In this document: positions 43,690-53,201 of the stretch, piece by piece | How positions within the stretch are numbered: position 1 is the first letter of the stretch | How the letters are laid out: each line of letters begins with the position of its first letter | From: Sediminispirochaeta bajacaliforniensis DSM 16054 | GTDB taxonomy: Bacteria; Spirochaetota; Spirochaetia; DSM-16054; Sediminispirochaetaceae | DNA length: 64,000 nucleotides | Direction: 5' to 3' | Assembly: GCF_000378205.1 (NCBI RefSeq) | Contig: NZ_KB899422.1 | Span: 52,471 to 116,470 of the forward strand | Program-made: the position numbers and the translations under genes | Notes under the pieces: model-generated | What the model was told of the DNA's origin: nothing | Databases searched by the model: none | Seen by the model: the letters and a program-made list of their open reading frames with translations, nothing else

Positions 43690-44685
43690 TTACCGCTTCT
43701 TTCGACCGAAAAATCTGCTCAATATCCCACCCTTCTCTTTCTGAAGAATCGAAAAAGCCTCGCCACTCCGTTCGGCGATACTTCCCATGGAAAGGAGCCG
43801 GGCCGAACGATCGGCAACCAGCCGGGAACTGTTTCGCCGGGTTAGGTAATCAATTCGTCGTTCCAGCACAATACGAATGTTTGCGGCAGTTGCCTCGGGG
43901 CTTTCGTGGGCGCCTCCCGGTCCTTCCGAAATAATGCCGGAGATCACACCAAGATCCAAAAGATCGGAAGCAGTCATTTTCATCAGTTCCGCAGCCAGCT
44001 TTGCTTTTGAAGCGTCCCGAAGAAGAATAGAAGCGCATCCCTCTGGAGTAATGACGGAATAGACCGCATTTTCCAGCATGTAGACCTCATCTCCTACTCC
44101 GATTCCCAATGCACCGCCGCTGCCTCCTTCCCCTATGATGATACAGATGATCGGAACGCTGACACGACTAAGCTCTTTCAGATTGCGGGCTATGGCCTCC
44201 CCTATTCCCCGCTCCTCGGAAGAAAGCCCGGGATAGGCTCCCGGCGTATCAATAAAGGTGATGACGGGCCTGCCGAATTTTTCAGCCTCCTTGATCAAAC
44301 GAAGTGCCTTTCGATAGCCTTCAGGGTTAGCCATACCGTAATTACGGTAAAGATTCTCCTTAAGATTTCTCCCTTTCTGGTGTCCGACAACGGTAACGGC
44401 CCTCCCGCTGAAAAAGCCAATTCCACCGATCATAGCCGGATCGTCTCCAAACGAACGATCTCCCTTTAATTCAAGAAAATCGTCGAAGAGCATCTCTATG
44501 TAGTCGAGGCTGGTCGGACGGGAGGAGTTTCGTGCAAGCTCCACCCGTTCCCAGGCGTTTCCCTGCCTGCCGTTTCCAAGATACTTGGTTTCGATTCGGG
44601 AAAGTTCTTCAAACACGCCCATATGCTCTTCCGCAGCAAGGCGTTTGAGTTCCTTTAGTTTCTTTTCAAAGGCTTTGTTTTTCAT
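43690..44685 (-). CDS. accA: Acetyl-CoA carboxylase carboxyltransferase alpha subunit
   Basis: Carboxyl transfer from biotin to acetyl-CoA, giving malonyl-CoA, together with AccD. 331 residues: [58 protein letters not shown] and [12 protein letters not shown] are the conserved blocks. I start at the ATG at 44685 with GAGAGG before it; another ATG at 44697 would overlap accD. Last gene of accBCDA. Confidence 0.96.
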   Translation of the reverse strand: MKNKAFEKKLKELKRLAAEEHMGVFEELSRIETKYLGNGRQGNAWERVELARNSSRPTSLDYIEMLFDDFLELKGDRSFGDDPAMIGGIGFFSGRAVTVVGHQKGRNLKENLYRNYGMANPEGYRKALRLIKEAEKFGRPVITFIDTPGAYPGLSSEERGIGEAIARNLKELSRVSVPIICIIIGEGGSGGALGIGVGDEVYMLENAVYSVITPEGCASILLRDASKAKLAAELMKMTASDLLDLGVISGIISEGPGGAHESPEATAANIRIVLERRIDYLTRRNSSRLVADRSARLLSMGSIAERSGEAFSILQKEKGGILSRFFGRKKR

Positions 44686-44693
44686 GAATCCTC

Positions 44694-45620
44694 TCATCCG
44701 CTCTGACGGGAAAGATCATAGGGACGGTGAGCATCGATCAACAGAGTTATGGTCTTCCGTAGCTCTGAACGGGGACAAACTCGATCGACAAATCCTTTCT
44801 GCTCCTGGAATTCAGCACGCTGAAACCCCTCCGGAAGTTTCTGACGTATAGTCGATTCTATCACCCGCGGCCCCGCAAAGCCGATCAAGGCACCAGGTTC
44901 GGCAAGGATGATATTACCCAACATTGCAAAGCTGGCCGTGACTCCTCCAGTGGTCGGATGGGTAAAGACAATGAAGAAAGGAAGCCCCTTTTCTTCAAGA
45001 AGGGCAACAGCGTGACTGGTTCTTGCCATTTGCATCAGAGAGATGATTCCCTCTTGCATTCGTGCTCCCCCGGAAGCGGTAAAAAGTAAAAGAGGAATAT
45101 GCCGCTGAACCGCAACAGAACATAACCGCACTATCTTTTCTCCGACAACAGCGCCCATACTTCCCCCCATAAAGGAAAAGCTCATAACGCCAAGGGCAAG
45201 CTCCCTGGAGTTGACGGAACAAACACCGGTGACAATGGCCTCGTTCATCTTTGCTTTTTGCCTCGATGCCGTTAGTTTTTCCGCATATCCCGGAAAGGCA
45301 ATAGGATCGGCTGTTTCGAGAGCACCATCGGCCTCTGTAAAGGAATCGGGATCGGCAAGCATTTCGATTCGCTCCCATGCAGTAACGGCAAAATGGTGGC
45401 CGCAGCCGGGACAGACAAAGAGATTCTTCTTCAAATCCGCTAATTCGATGTGCAGATGGCAGCTGGGACAGGAGTGTTGATTCTCTACAAAGCTGCGTTC
45501 ATCTCGAACGGCACCGCTTTTTTCGCCTCCGCCGGGCTTTAGCTCGACCCTGTTTTTGCGCTTATCGCTTCCTTCTCCGGGCGAAAACAGCCCCTTAAAT
45601 GCGTCAAGGAATTTCATCAC
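44694..45620 (-). CDS. accD: Acetyl-CoA carboxylase carboxyltransferase beta subunit
   Basis: 308 residues with the N-terminal zinc ribbon CPSCHLHIE...FVCPGCGHH (about residues 50-77) and the crotonase-fold body with [26 protein letters not shown] and [11 protein letters not shown]. It pairs with AccA. It overlaps accC by 4 bp. Confidence 0.96.
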   Translation of the reverse strand: MMKFLDAFKGLFSPGEGSDKRKNRVELKPGGGEKSGAVRDERSFVENQHSCPSCHLHIELADLKKNLFVCPGCGHHFAVTAWERIEMLADPDSFTEADGALETADPIAFPGYAEKLTASRQKAKMNEAIVTGVCSVNSRELALGVMSFSFMGGSMGAVVGEKIVRLCSVAVQRHIPLLLFTASGGARMQEGIISLMQMARTSHAVALLEEKGLPFFIVFTHPTTGGVTASFAMLGNIILAEPGALIGFAGPRVIESTIRQKLPEGFQRAEFQEQKGFVDRVCPRSELRKTITLLIDAHRPYDLSRQSG

Positions 45621-46936
45621 ACCTCCTTAAGAATGGTCTCAAGGGCAGAAGTCCCGAAACGACCACTTTGGAAGATCGGACTGGATATGATTTGCTTCTG
45701 GGTTGCAAGGTTCACGGAAAGACCATCGATTTCAAACTCGTCTAAAGCCCGAAGCATGCGATTGATCGCCTCTCGGCGAGTGGAGCCGTGGACAATCAGC
45801 TTAGCAACCATTGCATCATAATAGGGAGGAACCTTGTAGCCGGGATAAAGAAAGCTGTCGACCCGAACGGAAACACCACCGGGAGGAAGATAATATGAAA
45901 CGGTTCCCGGAGCCAGTGCATTGATTCGGCATTCGATCGAAGAGCCTTTGATATTGATATCCTTTTGGCTGAAACCCAACTCTTCCCCCACAGCACCACG
46001 GATCTGTGCCTTTATGACATCCACACCGCTCACCATTTCACTAACGGGATGTTCCACCTGTACCCTGGCGTTTACCTCCATGAAGTAATAGTTTTCACCA
46101 TCGAAAAGGAATTCAATGGTACCGGCTCCCCTATAGGAGAGCTTTTCAAAGAGACGAACCGAGTTGCTACACATATCTTCTCGTATTGCGGGCGATATGC
46201 CGGGAGAAGGGCTCTCCTCAACCAGTTTTTGATGCCTGAGCTGCATCGAACAATCTCGCTCACCGAGATGAACGACGTTCCCTTTTCCGTCGCCGAGAAG
46301 CTGAACCTCGACATGACGAGGATTTTCCAGATATTTCTCAAGATAGAGGGTACCGTCGGAAAAGGCTGTTTCCGCTTCATGTCCGGCAATCTTCATGGCG
46401 GAAGCAAGCTGCGATTCATCACGAACAATGCGCATTCCCTTTCCGCCCCCTCCGCTGGCAGCCTTCACGATAACCGGAAAGCCCACCTTTCGTGCAAAGG
46501 AAAGAGCTGCCTCTTCATCCTCAACGGCACCTTCGCTGCCGGGAATTACGGGAAGGCCTGCTTCCTGAGCGGTACGCTTAGCAGCTACCTTATCACCGAG
46601 AAAGGCAATCGTTTCGGGCCGCGGACCGATAAATATGAGCCCCGCCTTCTCTACGTCGGCCGCAAAATCCGCATTTTCACTGAGGAATCCGACACCGGGA
46701 TGCACGGCATCACAACCACTGGCCACTGCTGCGGCTATCAGGTTCCTTTTGTTGAGATAACTACTCTTAGAATCGGCTTTTCCTATGCAAACAGCCCTGT
46801 CCGCCATTCGTACATGAAGAGAATCTTTATCGGCCTCAGAATAGACGGCAACGGCCTCAATATCGAGCTCTCTGCAACTTCGAATAACCCGAACGGCTAT
46901 TTCGCCCCGGTTTGCAACGAGTAAACGATGTATCAT
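45617..46936 (-). CDS. accC: Biotin carboxylase
   Basis: 439-residue ATP-grasp enzyme that carboxylates biotin on AccB using bicarbonate and ATP. MIHRLLVANRGEIAVRVIR opens the protein; GVGFLSENADFA, the glycine-rich ATP loop KAASGGGGKGMR (about 159-170), ERDCSMQLRHQKLVEESPS and the catalytic MEVNARVQVEHPVSEM follow. Tight operon with accB upstream (17 bp) and accD downstream. Confidence 0.97.
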   Translation of the reverse strand: MIHRLLVANRGEIAVRVIRSCRELDIEAVAVYSEADKDSLHVRMADRAVCIGKADSKSSYLNKRNLIAAAVASGCDAVHPGVGFLSENADFAADVEKAGLIFIGPRPETIAFLGDKVAAKRTAQEAGLPVIPGSEGAVEDEEAALSFARKVGFPVIVKAASGGGGKGMRIVRDESQLASAMKIAGHEAETAFSDGTLYLEKYLENPRHVEVQLLGDGKGNVVHLGERDCSMQLRHQKLVEESPSPGISPAIREDMCSNSVRLFEKLSYRGAGTIEFLFDGENYYFMEVNARVQVEHPVSEMVSGVDVIKAQIRGAVGEELGFSQKDINIKGSSIECRINALAPGTVSYYLPPGGVSVRVDSFLYPGYKVPPYYDAMVAKLIVHGSTRREAINRMLRALDEFEIDGLSVNLATQKQIISSPIFQSGRFGTSALETILKEV

Positions 46937-46953
46937 CGGCTTCCTCCGTCCCT

Positions 46954-47391
46954 TTAGACTCGTTCGACGGAAAAAAGCGGCGTTCCATATTCCACCATCT
47001 GCCCGTTTTCCACAAGAATAGAAAGGATCTTGCAGTCGTATTCAGCCTCCAGCTCGTTCATGGCTTTCATAGCCTCTATGATGCAGATGGTTTGTCCGGA
47101 CCTTACCGTACTCCCCTCTTCGATGTAGGCCGGAGAATCGGGGCTGGGGGAACGGTAAAAAGTGCCGACAATTGGAGAGGCTATATATTCACCCTCCTGA
47201 ATTTCAGTCTCATTTTCTTCCGCCAAATTTTGCTGCGACTGACCGGAAGGAACAGGAGCCCCATCTATGGGTCGGGCAAAAGCCTCTTTTTTACGAAGCG
47301 ACAGTTGCGTATCGCCTGTTTTAAATTCCAACTCAACAAGTGAGGTTTTTTCAAGGTGATCTATTAACATGGTAATCTCTTTAATATCCAT
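46954..47391 (-). CDS. accB: Biotin carboxyl carrier protein
   Basis: 145 residues: a variable N-terminal helix, a Pro/Ser linker, and the C-terminal biotinyl domain with EAMKAMNE, biotin on Lys109. PIVGTFYRSPSP marks the start of the domain. A GGAGG ribosome site precedes the ATG. First gene of accBCDA, divergent from fabH. Confidence 0.96.
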   Translation of the reverse strand: MDIKEITMLIDHLEKTSLVELEFKTGDTQLSLRKKEAFARPIDGAPVPSGQSQQNLAEENETEIQEGEYIASPIVGTFYRSPSPDSPAYIEEGSTVRSGQTICIIEAMKAMNELEAEYDCKILSILVENGQMVEYGTPLFSVERV

Positions 47392-47463
47392 TTTGCTTTA
47401 CCTCCGTAAATCGATCGGACGCTACCACAGATTGTTTCGGCCGTCAACCGATATTACCAACTA

Positions 47464-47547
47464 TTTACTTTTTTGACCAGATGTGTATAACTATAAGATT
47501 TTATTCAGATGTTGTATATTGACAAAAGGGATAAAGATTCGAATCTT
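47464..47547. promoter_or_regulatory. Shared acc/fab control region
   Basis: Minus strand promoter for accB: TTGTCA (TGACAA at 47520-47525) and TAAAAT (ATTTTA at 47498-47503), 16 bp apart. Plus strand candidate for fabH: TTTACT (47464-47469) and TATAAC (47486-47491), 16 bp apart. Between the promoters and fabH lies a perfect 14-bp palindrome, AAGATTCGAATCTT (47534-47547). An imperfect direct repeat, CAGATGTGTATA (47478-47489) and CAGATGTTGTATA (47506-47518), is 28 bp apart. These are good candidate binding sites for a fatty-acid regulator. The promoter assignments are tentative. Confidence 0.45.
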
Positions 47548-47574
47548 CATCCAGTATTACTCGAAGGAGGATTC

Positions 47575-48564
47575 ATGCGAGTAAAAATAGCTTCGGTAGG
47601 TGCGTATGTACCGGAAAAAAGAATAAGCAACGAAGAACTTGCGAAAAGCGTCGAGACGTCCGATGAATGGATTCGCTCCCACACAGGGATAGGGAGCAGG
47701 CACATCTGTGCACAGGATGAGGCGACCTCAGATCTAGCTGTTAAGGCCGCAGAACAAGCCATCGCCTCTGCCGGTATAGACAAACAAGAGATAGAGACCA
47801 TCATTGTTGCATCTGCAAGCGGTGATTTTGTAGGCTTCCCCTCCACCAGCTGCATCGTTCAGGAAAGACTTGGTATCACTTCCTGCGGGGCCTTCGACGT
47901 TGCTGCGGGCTGTACAGGCTTCGTCTATGCCCTTGAAATTGGCAAATCGATGGTTGCATCCGGCAGCTCATCAACTATTCTTGTTATCGGTGCCGATACC
48001 TTATCCAAGATAACAAATTGGGAAGACCGAAATACCTGCGTGCTTTTCGGCGATGGAGCAGGTGCTGCCATATTGATGCCGGCAAGCGATGGGGAAAAAA
48101 GCGGTATCATCGATTCGATTCTCGGAAGCGACGGGTCGGGGGCCGAATATTTGATGAGAAAAGCGGGAGGATCGCGCTACCCCATCGACGACGCTAAAAC
48201 GGTGGAGAAAAAGGATCTGTGCATCGCTATGGATGGCAGAAAAGTCTATAATTTTGCGGTGAGGGTCAACACCGAGCTGATAACTTCGATTCTCGAGCGA
48301 AATAAGTTTAGCTTTGAAAATGTCGACTGGGTGATACCTCATCAGGCAAACATCAGGATTATTCAGGCTGCAGCAGGTCGTCTTGGAATCGGTTTGGAGA
48401 AGTTTTTCATCAATATTGAAGAGTATGCAAATACATCGGCAGCATCCATACCGATAGCCCTCAATCAGCTTGCCGGAAGTGGGAAACTGAAACGGGGAGA
48501 CCTCCTGCTCTTTGTCGGCTTTGGGGCCGGACTAACCTACGGCGCGAACCTGCTTCGCTGGTAA
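47575..48564 (+). CDS. fabH: Beta-ketoacyl-ACP synthase III
   Basis: Starts fatty-acid synthesis by condensing acetyl-CoA with malonyl-ACP. 329 residues from the ATG at 47575, which has AAGGAGG in front; a longer frame from 47509 would run through the control region. Catalytic triad: Cys113 in AAGCTGFVYAL, His in VIPHQANIRII and Asn in EYANTSAASIP. SDEWIRSHTGI near the N terminus is typical. First gene of the fab run. Confidence 0.96.
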   Translation: MRVKIASVGAYVPEKRISNEELAKSVETSDEWIRSHTGIGSRHICAQDEATSDLAVKAAEQAIASAGIDKQEIETIIVASASGDFVGFPSTSCIVQERLGITSCGAFDVAAGCTGFVYALEIGKSMVASGSSSTILVIGADTLSKITNWEDRNTCVLFGDGAGAAILMPASDGEKSGIIDSILGSDGSGAEYLMRKAGGSRYPIDDAKTVEKKDLCIAMDGRKVYNFAVRVNTELITSILERNKFSFENVDWVIPHQANIRIIQAAAGRLGIGLEKFFINIEEYANTSAASIPIALNQLAGSGKLKRGDLLLFVGFGAGLTYGANLLRW

Positions 48565-48570
48565 AATAGT

Positions 48571-49521
48571 ATGGCACAGCGTACAACAACAGGCACGCTC
48601 ATCTTTCTCTACCCTGGCCAGGGGGCTCAGTACCCCGGTATGGTACGGGATATCTTCGAAGCAAGCAGCGGTGTCAAAGAGCTTTTCACCCTGGCATCGG
48701 ATTGTACCGGTATCGATATGAAGGCCCTTCTCTTCGAAGCAGATGAGACGGAGCTAAAGAAGACGGAACATACTCAGGCTGCGATAACCCTTGCGAATAT
48801 CGCCGTTCGAAAATTTCTCTCCGAATCGGGAATCGAATCTTCTGCCGTTGCCGGCTTCAGCCTTGGCGAATATGCTGCCCTTGCCGATGCAGGGGTTCTG
48901 ACCGAAGAAGCCGTTTTCAGGCTTGTGGTCGAACGGGGGCGTCTCATGGCCGAAGCAATCGAAGAGGGCGCCGAAGGAGCCATGGCCGCAGTGATCGGTA
49001 TCGATGCACAAACAGTTGACAAAATAATCGAGGGGATAGAGGGCGTTTACCCTGCAAACTACAACGCCCCCCTTCAGACCGTCATAAGCGGCACCCATAA
49101 GGGGCTTGAGAGCGCAGCTACACGCCTAAAAGCGGCCGGTGCACGGAGGGTTGTCCAGCTCAAGGTAGCAGGGCCTTTTCACACCCCACTTCTTGAACGG
49201 GCAAGCGCCCGCTTTGCAGAGGTTATCGGTCACTATCAATTTTCTTCCCCGGTAAAGCCTCTGTTCTCCAACGTGACGGGGACGGTAGTGGTTTCTTCAG
49301 AAAAAATACGCGCACTCTGCGCAAGACAGATCATTTCGCCGGTACGGTGGACGACTGTTGAATCTTCTATTTGTGAAATGAAACCGACTTTGGCGATTGA
49401 ATCCGGCCCCGGGAAGGTTCTTTCCGGACTCTGGAAGAGCAGCCCTGCTTCAGTGCCTTGTCTCTCCGTTGACAACAGAGAAGCTGCTCTTGCCGCCCGA
49501 ACGTTTATTGAGAATAGCTAA
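48571..49521 (+). CDS. fabD: Malonyl-CoA--ACP transacylase
   Basis: 316 residues. FLYPGQGAQYPGM at the N terminus, the nucleophile Ser in AGFSLGEYAAL, and the catalytic His in GPFHTPLLE identify FabD, which loads malonyl groups onto acyl carrier protein. It starts 6 bp after fabH without a strong ribosome site of its own, so it is probably coupled. Confidence 0.95.
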   Translation: MAQRTTTGTLIFLYPGQGAQYPGMVRDIFEASSGVKELFTLASDCTGIDMKALLFEADETELKKTEHTQAAITLANIAVRKFLSESGIESSAVAGFSLGEYAALADAGVLTEEAVFRLVVERGRLMAEAIEEGAEGAMAAVIGIDAQTVDKIIEGIEGVYPANYNAPLQTVISGTHKGLESAATRLKAAGARRVVQLKVAGPFHTPLLERASARFAEVIGHYQFSSPVKPLFSNVTGTVVVSSEKIRALCARQIISPVRWTTVESSICEMKPTLAIESGPGKVLSGLWKSSPASVPCLSVDNREAALAARTFIENS

Positions 49522-49533
49522 GGAGAAAAACGC

Positions 49534-50259
49534 ATGAACGAGAATCAGGGAATCCTGAAGGGAAAAACAGCCATTGTAACAGGTGCCAGTCGGGGAATCG
49601 GTGCGGCAATCGTCGAACGCTTTCTCGCCGAAGGTGCCGTTGTCTACGGTTTTAGTCGCAGTAAGGCGGAGTTTCAGGGAGACTTTCACTGGATCAAAGT
49701 TGATGTAGGGGATGCGGAAAGCATTGAACAGGGTTTGGAGAAGGTCTTTGAAGCCGTCGGCACACCAGACCTTCTCGTCAACAATGCTGGAATAACCAGG
49801 GACGGACTTGTTTTCCGGATGAAAGATAGCGATTGGGAAGATGTACTGAGGATCAACCTTACCAGTGCTTTTAGGATTTCCAAGGGAGTCGCCCTGCGCA
49901 TGGCCAAGGCCCGTTCCGGGGCAATAGTTAATATATCAAGTGTGGTCGGTATTACCGGCAACGGTGGCCAGACAAACTACGCGGCAAGCAAGGCTGGCCT
50001 GATCGGTTTTTCCAAAAGCCTTGCACGAGAATTGGCTTCCCGAGGGGTACGGGTGAATGTAGTTGCCCCGGGCTTTGTCGATACATCTATGACCGAGTCC
50101 TTAACCGATACGGTCAAAGAGGAGTTGGCGGGTAAAATACCCCTTGGGCGAACCGCCAAACCGGAGGAAGTTGCAGAAGCAGTACTCTTCCTTGCCTCGG
50201 ATCACTCCTCATATATCACGGGTCAGGTTCTTGCCGTCGACGGCGGAATGACCATGTAA
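49534..50259 (+). CDS. fabG: 3-oxoacyl-ACP reductase
   Basis: 241-residue short-chain dehydrogenase. TGASRGIG NADPH loop near residues 14-21, NNAGITRDGL near 87-96, catalytic Ser in NISSVVG and Tyr-x3-Lys in NYAASKAGL, and the C-terminal YITGQVLAVDGGMTM. It reduces 3-oxoacyl-ACP in each elongation cycle. It has an AAGGAG ribosome site. Confidence 0.95.
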   Translation: MNENQGILKGKTAIVTGASRGIGAAIVERFLAEGAVVYGFSRSKAEFQGDFHWIKVDVGDAESIEQGLEKVFEAVGTPDLLVNNAGITRDGLVFRMKDSDWEDVLRINLTSAFRISKGVALRMAKARSGAIVNISSVVGITGNGGQTNYAASKAGLIGFSKSLARELASRGVRVNVVAPGFVDTSMTESLTDTVKEELAGKIPLGRTAKPEEVAEAVLFLASDHSSYITGQVLAVDGGMTM

Positions 50260-50281
50260 ACATAGAAAAGGGAGCAAAAAT

Positions 50282-51535
50282 ATGGAGAACCAGAAACGTC
50301 GAGTCGTCGTAACCGGTATGGGGGCGATTACTCCGCTCGGCAATGATGTCGAGTCTACTTGGCAGGCCTTGAAAACGGGGAAAAGCGGTATTGTAAGAAA
50401 TGATCGCTTTGACATTTCCGAATTTCCCTCGAAGATTGCAGGGCTTGTAAGAGATTTTGAGCCAAACAACTATATGGAAAAAAAGGATGCACGGAAGATG
50501 GCCCTGTTTGCACAGTACGGTGTAGCCGCAGCCAGACAGGCACTTGACCAGGCAGCGCTTAGCAGTGGAAATTTCGATCCAGATCGCGCATCGGTGTTCC
50601 TAGGAAATGGAATTGGGGGCTTCGAAATCATCGAAGGCGCCTATCGTATCCTTTTTTCCAAGGGACCAAGCAGAATTCCTCCCCTAACGATCCCCAAGTT
50701 GATCAGTAACGAAGGGCCTGCTAATGTCGCCATGGTTTTCGGGCTCAAAGGCCCCTGCCAAACCATTACCACCGCTTGCGCCAGCGGAAGCGACGCCATA
50801 GGTGCTGCTGTAGCATCCATCCGCAGCGGAAGAAGCGATATTGCAGTCACGGGAGGAACCGAAGGGTGTATCACGGAACTCGGCATTGGCGGATTTTGCA
50901 TACTTCAAACCCTCTCTACGAAATATAACGATGATCCGACAAGGGCCAGCCGTCCCTTCGATAAGGATCGAGACGGCTTTGTCATAGCCGAAGGTGCCGG
51001 TGTTATAGTGCTTGAAGAACTCGAACATGCCAAGGCGCGGGGTGCAAAAATTCTTGCCGAGTTAGCCGGTTATGGTGCAAGTTGTGATGCCTATCATCTA
51101 ACTTCGCCCGAGCCGGACGGAGAGGGCGCGGCAAAGGCCATGAGGCTTGCCATGGAAGACGGAGAGCTTCGACCGGAAGATATTGATTACGTGAATGCCC
51201 ACGGTACCAGTACGCCGACAAACGACCCAATTGAAACCAGGGCCATCAAAAAGGCCCTGGGAGAAAGAGCCAGAGAGATACCGGTAACAAGCACAAAATC
51301 GATGACAGGACACCTCGTCGGTGCAGCCGGCGGCCTTGAAACCATTATATCCGTCCTTACCATTCGAGACGGCTTTGTTCCCGGCACCATCAACCTTGAG
51401 GAGGCGGACCCGGAATGCGATCTCAATTATCTTCCCGGTAAGGGAAAAGAGATGAAAGTGAGGGCAACCCTTTCCAATAGCCTTGGTTTCGGCGGCCACA
51501 ATGCGGTAGTAGCTGTTAAGGAGTGGAAAGAATGA
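50282..51535 (+). CDS. fabF: Beta-ketoacyl-ACP synthase II
   Basis: 417-residue elongating condensing enzyme. Cys in TACASGSDAIG (about 161-171), first His in VNAHGTSTPTND (about 301-312) and second His in SMTGHLVGAAGG (about 337-348) form the C-H-H active site. In many bacteria acpP lies just before fabF, but the 22-bp gap from fabG leaves no room for it here. Confidence 0.96.
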   Translation: MENQKRRVVVTGMGAITPLGNDVESTWQALKTGKSGIVRNDRFDISEFPSKIAGLVRDFEPNNYMEKKDARKMALFAQYGVAAARQALDQAALSSGNFDPDRASVFLGNGIGGFEIIEGAYRILFSKGPSRIPPLTIPKLISNEGPANVAMVFGLKGPCQTITTACASGSDAIGAAVASIRSGRSDIAVTGGTEGCITELGIGGFCILQTLSTKYNDDPTRASRPFDKDRDGFVIAEGAGVIVLEELEHAKARGAKILAELAGYGASCDAYHLTSPEPDGEGAAKAMRLAMEDGELRPEDIDYVNAHGTSTPTNDPIETRAIKKALGERAREIPVTSTKSMTGHLVGAAGGLETIISVLTIRDGFVPGTINLEEADPECDLNYLPGKGKEMKVRATLSNSLGFGGHNAVVAVKEWKE

Positions 51536-51993
51536 ACCCGAACTTTGAACCAATGACGGCCCCGGTCGATCTGGAAGGAGTAAAAACCCTCCTTCCCCAT
51601 CGTGATCCCTTTCTCTTTGTCGATAGCCTCCTCGCCTTCAATGAGGAGACAATAGTCGGAGAAAAGCTTTTTGGCGACGATGAATTCTTTTTTCGCGGCC
51701 ACTTTCCCACCTACCCTGTTGTTCCCGGGGTCCTACTCGTAGAGTCGATGGCCCAGTGCGGAGGTGCCGGTGTAGCCGCTGCCGGTTTTATTCGTAATAC
51801 CATCTTCCTCCTTGCCGGCGTGGAAAAGGCAAAATTTCGGCGACAGGTGGTACCAGGGGACAAGGTCCGTTTCGAGATCGAAAACAAACGGATCAGCAAG
51901 TTGATGATTCGCCAGAAGGGCAAGGCCCTGGTCGGCAACGAGATTGCTGCGGAAGCAGAGTGGTTCTGTATCATGAAGAGCGAAGGAGAATAG
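51532..51993 (+). CDS. fabZ: 3-hydroxyacyl-ACP dehydratase
   Basis: 156-residue hot-dog-fold dehydratase. LPHRDPFLFVD near 21-31, catalytic His in GHFPTYPVVPG (about 62-72) and Glu in LLVESMAQ. It overlaps fabF by 4 bp. It removes water from 3-hydroxyacyl-ACP before the enoyl reductase step. Confidence 0.95.
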   Translation: MNPNFEPMTAPVDLEGVKTLLPHRDPFLFVDSLLAFNEETIVGEKLFGDDEFFFRGHFPTYPVVPGVLLVESMAQCGGAGVAAAGFIRNTIFLLAGVEKAKFRRQVVPGDKVRFEIENKRISKLMIRQKGKALVGNEIAAEAEWFCIMKSEGE

Positions 51994-51996
51994 ACA

Positions 51997-53178
51997 ATGG
52001 AACCCAAAATCAGAGGAGCAATCTGCATGAATGCACACCCAAAAGGGTGTGCCGAGGAAACCCGCAGGCAGATACACTGGACACAAGACTATTTTTCGCA
52101 TCATAAGGCATCAAAGAAACTGAAAAGGGTCCTTGTCATAGGTGCGTCAACGGGATACGGGCTTGCCAGCAGAATAGCCGCAGCCTTCGGCTATGGCGCC
52201 GCGACCATCGGCGTTTCGTTTGAAAAAGAACCAAGCGAGAAACGGCCAGCTACCCCGGGGTGGTATAATACCAAGGCCTTTGACGAAGAAGCGAAAAAGG
52301 CAGGAATCCCGGCCGTAAGTTTCAACGGCGACGCCTTTTCGAACGAAATGCGGGCAAAGGTCGGGGACGCCCTCAAAAGTCTGGGCGGCCCTGCCGACCT
52401 TGTTATCTACAGCCTTGCCTCGGGAGTCAGAACCGACCCTGCCGACGGTACCCTCTATCGATCGGTCCTTAAACCCCTCGGAGAGGTGTACAAAGCCAAA
52501 TCGGTGGATTTCATCAACGGTCGCCTCGGCGAAGTGGAAATTGCCCCCGCCACCGAAGAAGAAAGACGTGCCACGGTCAAGGTTATGGGCGGCGAAGACT
52601 GGCGGCTGTGGATCGATTATCTTGGGGCACAGGGACTCTTGGCCCCCGATGTAAAAACCCTAGCCTACTCATATATCGGGCCCGAGGTAACCCATGCTGT
52701 CTATCGTGAAGGAACCATCGGATCGGCAAAAAAGGATTTGGAAGAAACCGCAAAAAGGCTCGACAAGGAACTTTCCGCATCAGGCGGTGGGGCCTATGTG
52801 TCGGTTAACAAGGCAGTGGTGACACGTGCAAGTGCCGTCATTCCCGTGGTATCCCTCTATATCAGCCTTCTCTTTAAGGTAATGAAGCAGAAGGGGCTAC
52901 ATGAAGGTTGCATAGAACAGATGGTCAGACTTTTTTCACAGCGCCTTTATAGCGACAAGGCCGTTTCCGTCGATGCAGAGGGCCGCATACGGATCGATGA
53001 CTGGGAGATGCGGGAGGATATTCAGGAAGAGGTTTCTTCCCTTTGGGAAAGGGTCGACGACGAAAATATTGAAGAGTTGGCCGATCTCGCTGGCTATCGT
53101 GAGAATTTTCTGAAGATACACGGATTCTCAGTACCGGGCATCGATTATGATGCTGAAGTAGATTTTCTGGACATATAA
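51997..53178 (+). CDS. fabV: Trans-2-enoyl-CoA/ACP reductase, FabV type
   Basis: 393-residue NADH-dependent enoyl reductase that completes each elongation round. MEPKIRGAICMNAHPKGC at the start, the long-insert nucleotide loop VIGASTGYGLASRI (about 47-60) and the YSYIGPEVTHAVYREGTIG segment with the Tyr-x8-Lys active site are specific to FabV, not FabI. FabV replaces or supplements FabI in several Gram-negative groups and is far less sensitive to triclosan. Last gene of the fab run. Confidence 0.95.
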   Translation: MEPKIRGAICMNAHPKGCAEETRRQIHWTQDYFSHHKASKKLKRVLVIGASTGYGLASRIAAAFGYGAATIGVSFEKEPSEKRPATPGWYNTKAFDEEAKKAGIPAVSFNGDAFSNEMRAKVGDALKSLGGPADLVIYSLASGVRTDPADGTLYRSVLKPLGEVYKAKSVDFINGRLGEVEIAPATEEERRATVKVMGGEDWRLWIDYLGAQGLLAPDVKTLAYSYIGPEVTHAVYREGTIGSAKKDLEETAKRLDKELSASGGGAYVSVNKAVVTRASAVIPVVSLYISLLFKVMKQKGLHEGCIEQMVRLFSQRLYSDKAVSVDAEGRIRIDDWEMREDIQEEVSSLWERVDDENIEELADLAGYRENFLKIHGFSVPGIDYDAEVDFLDI

Positions 53179-53201
53179 GGGAAATTCCTTCTTAAACAGG
53201 T

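Noticed and set aside
45965..46924. 319-codon plus-strand open frame opposite accC
   Set aside because: Complement of biotin carboxylase, with low-complexity unrelated translation; a shadow.
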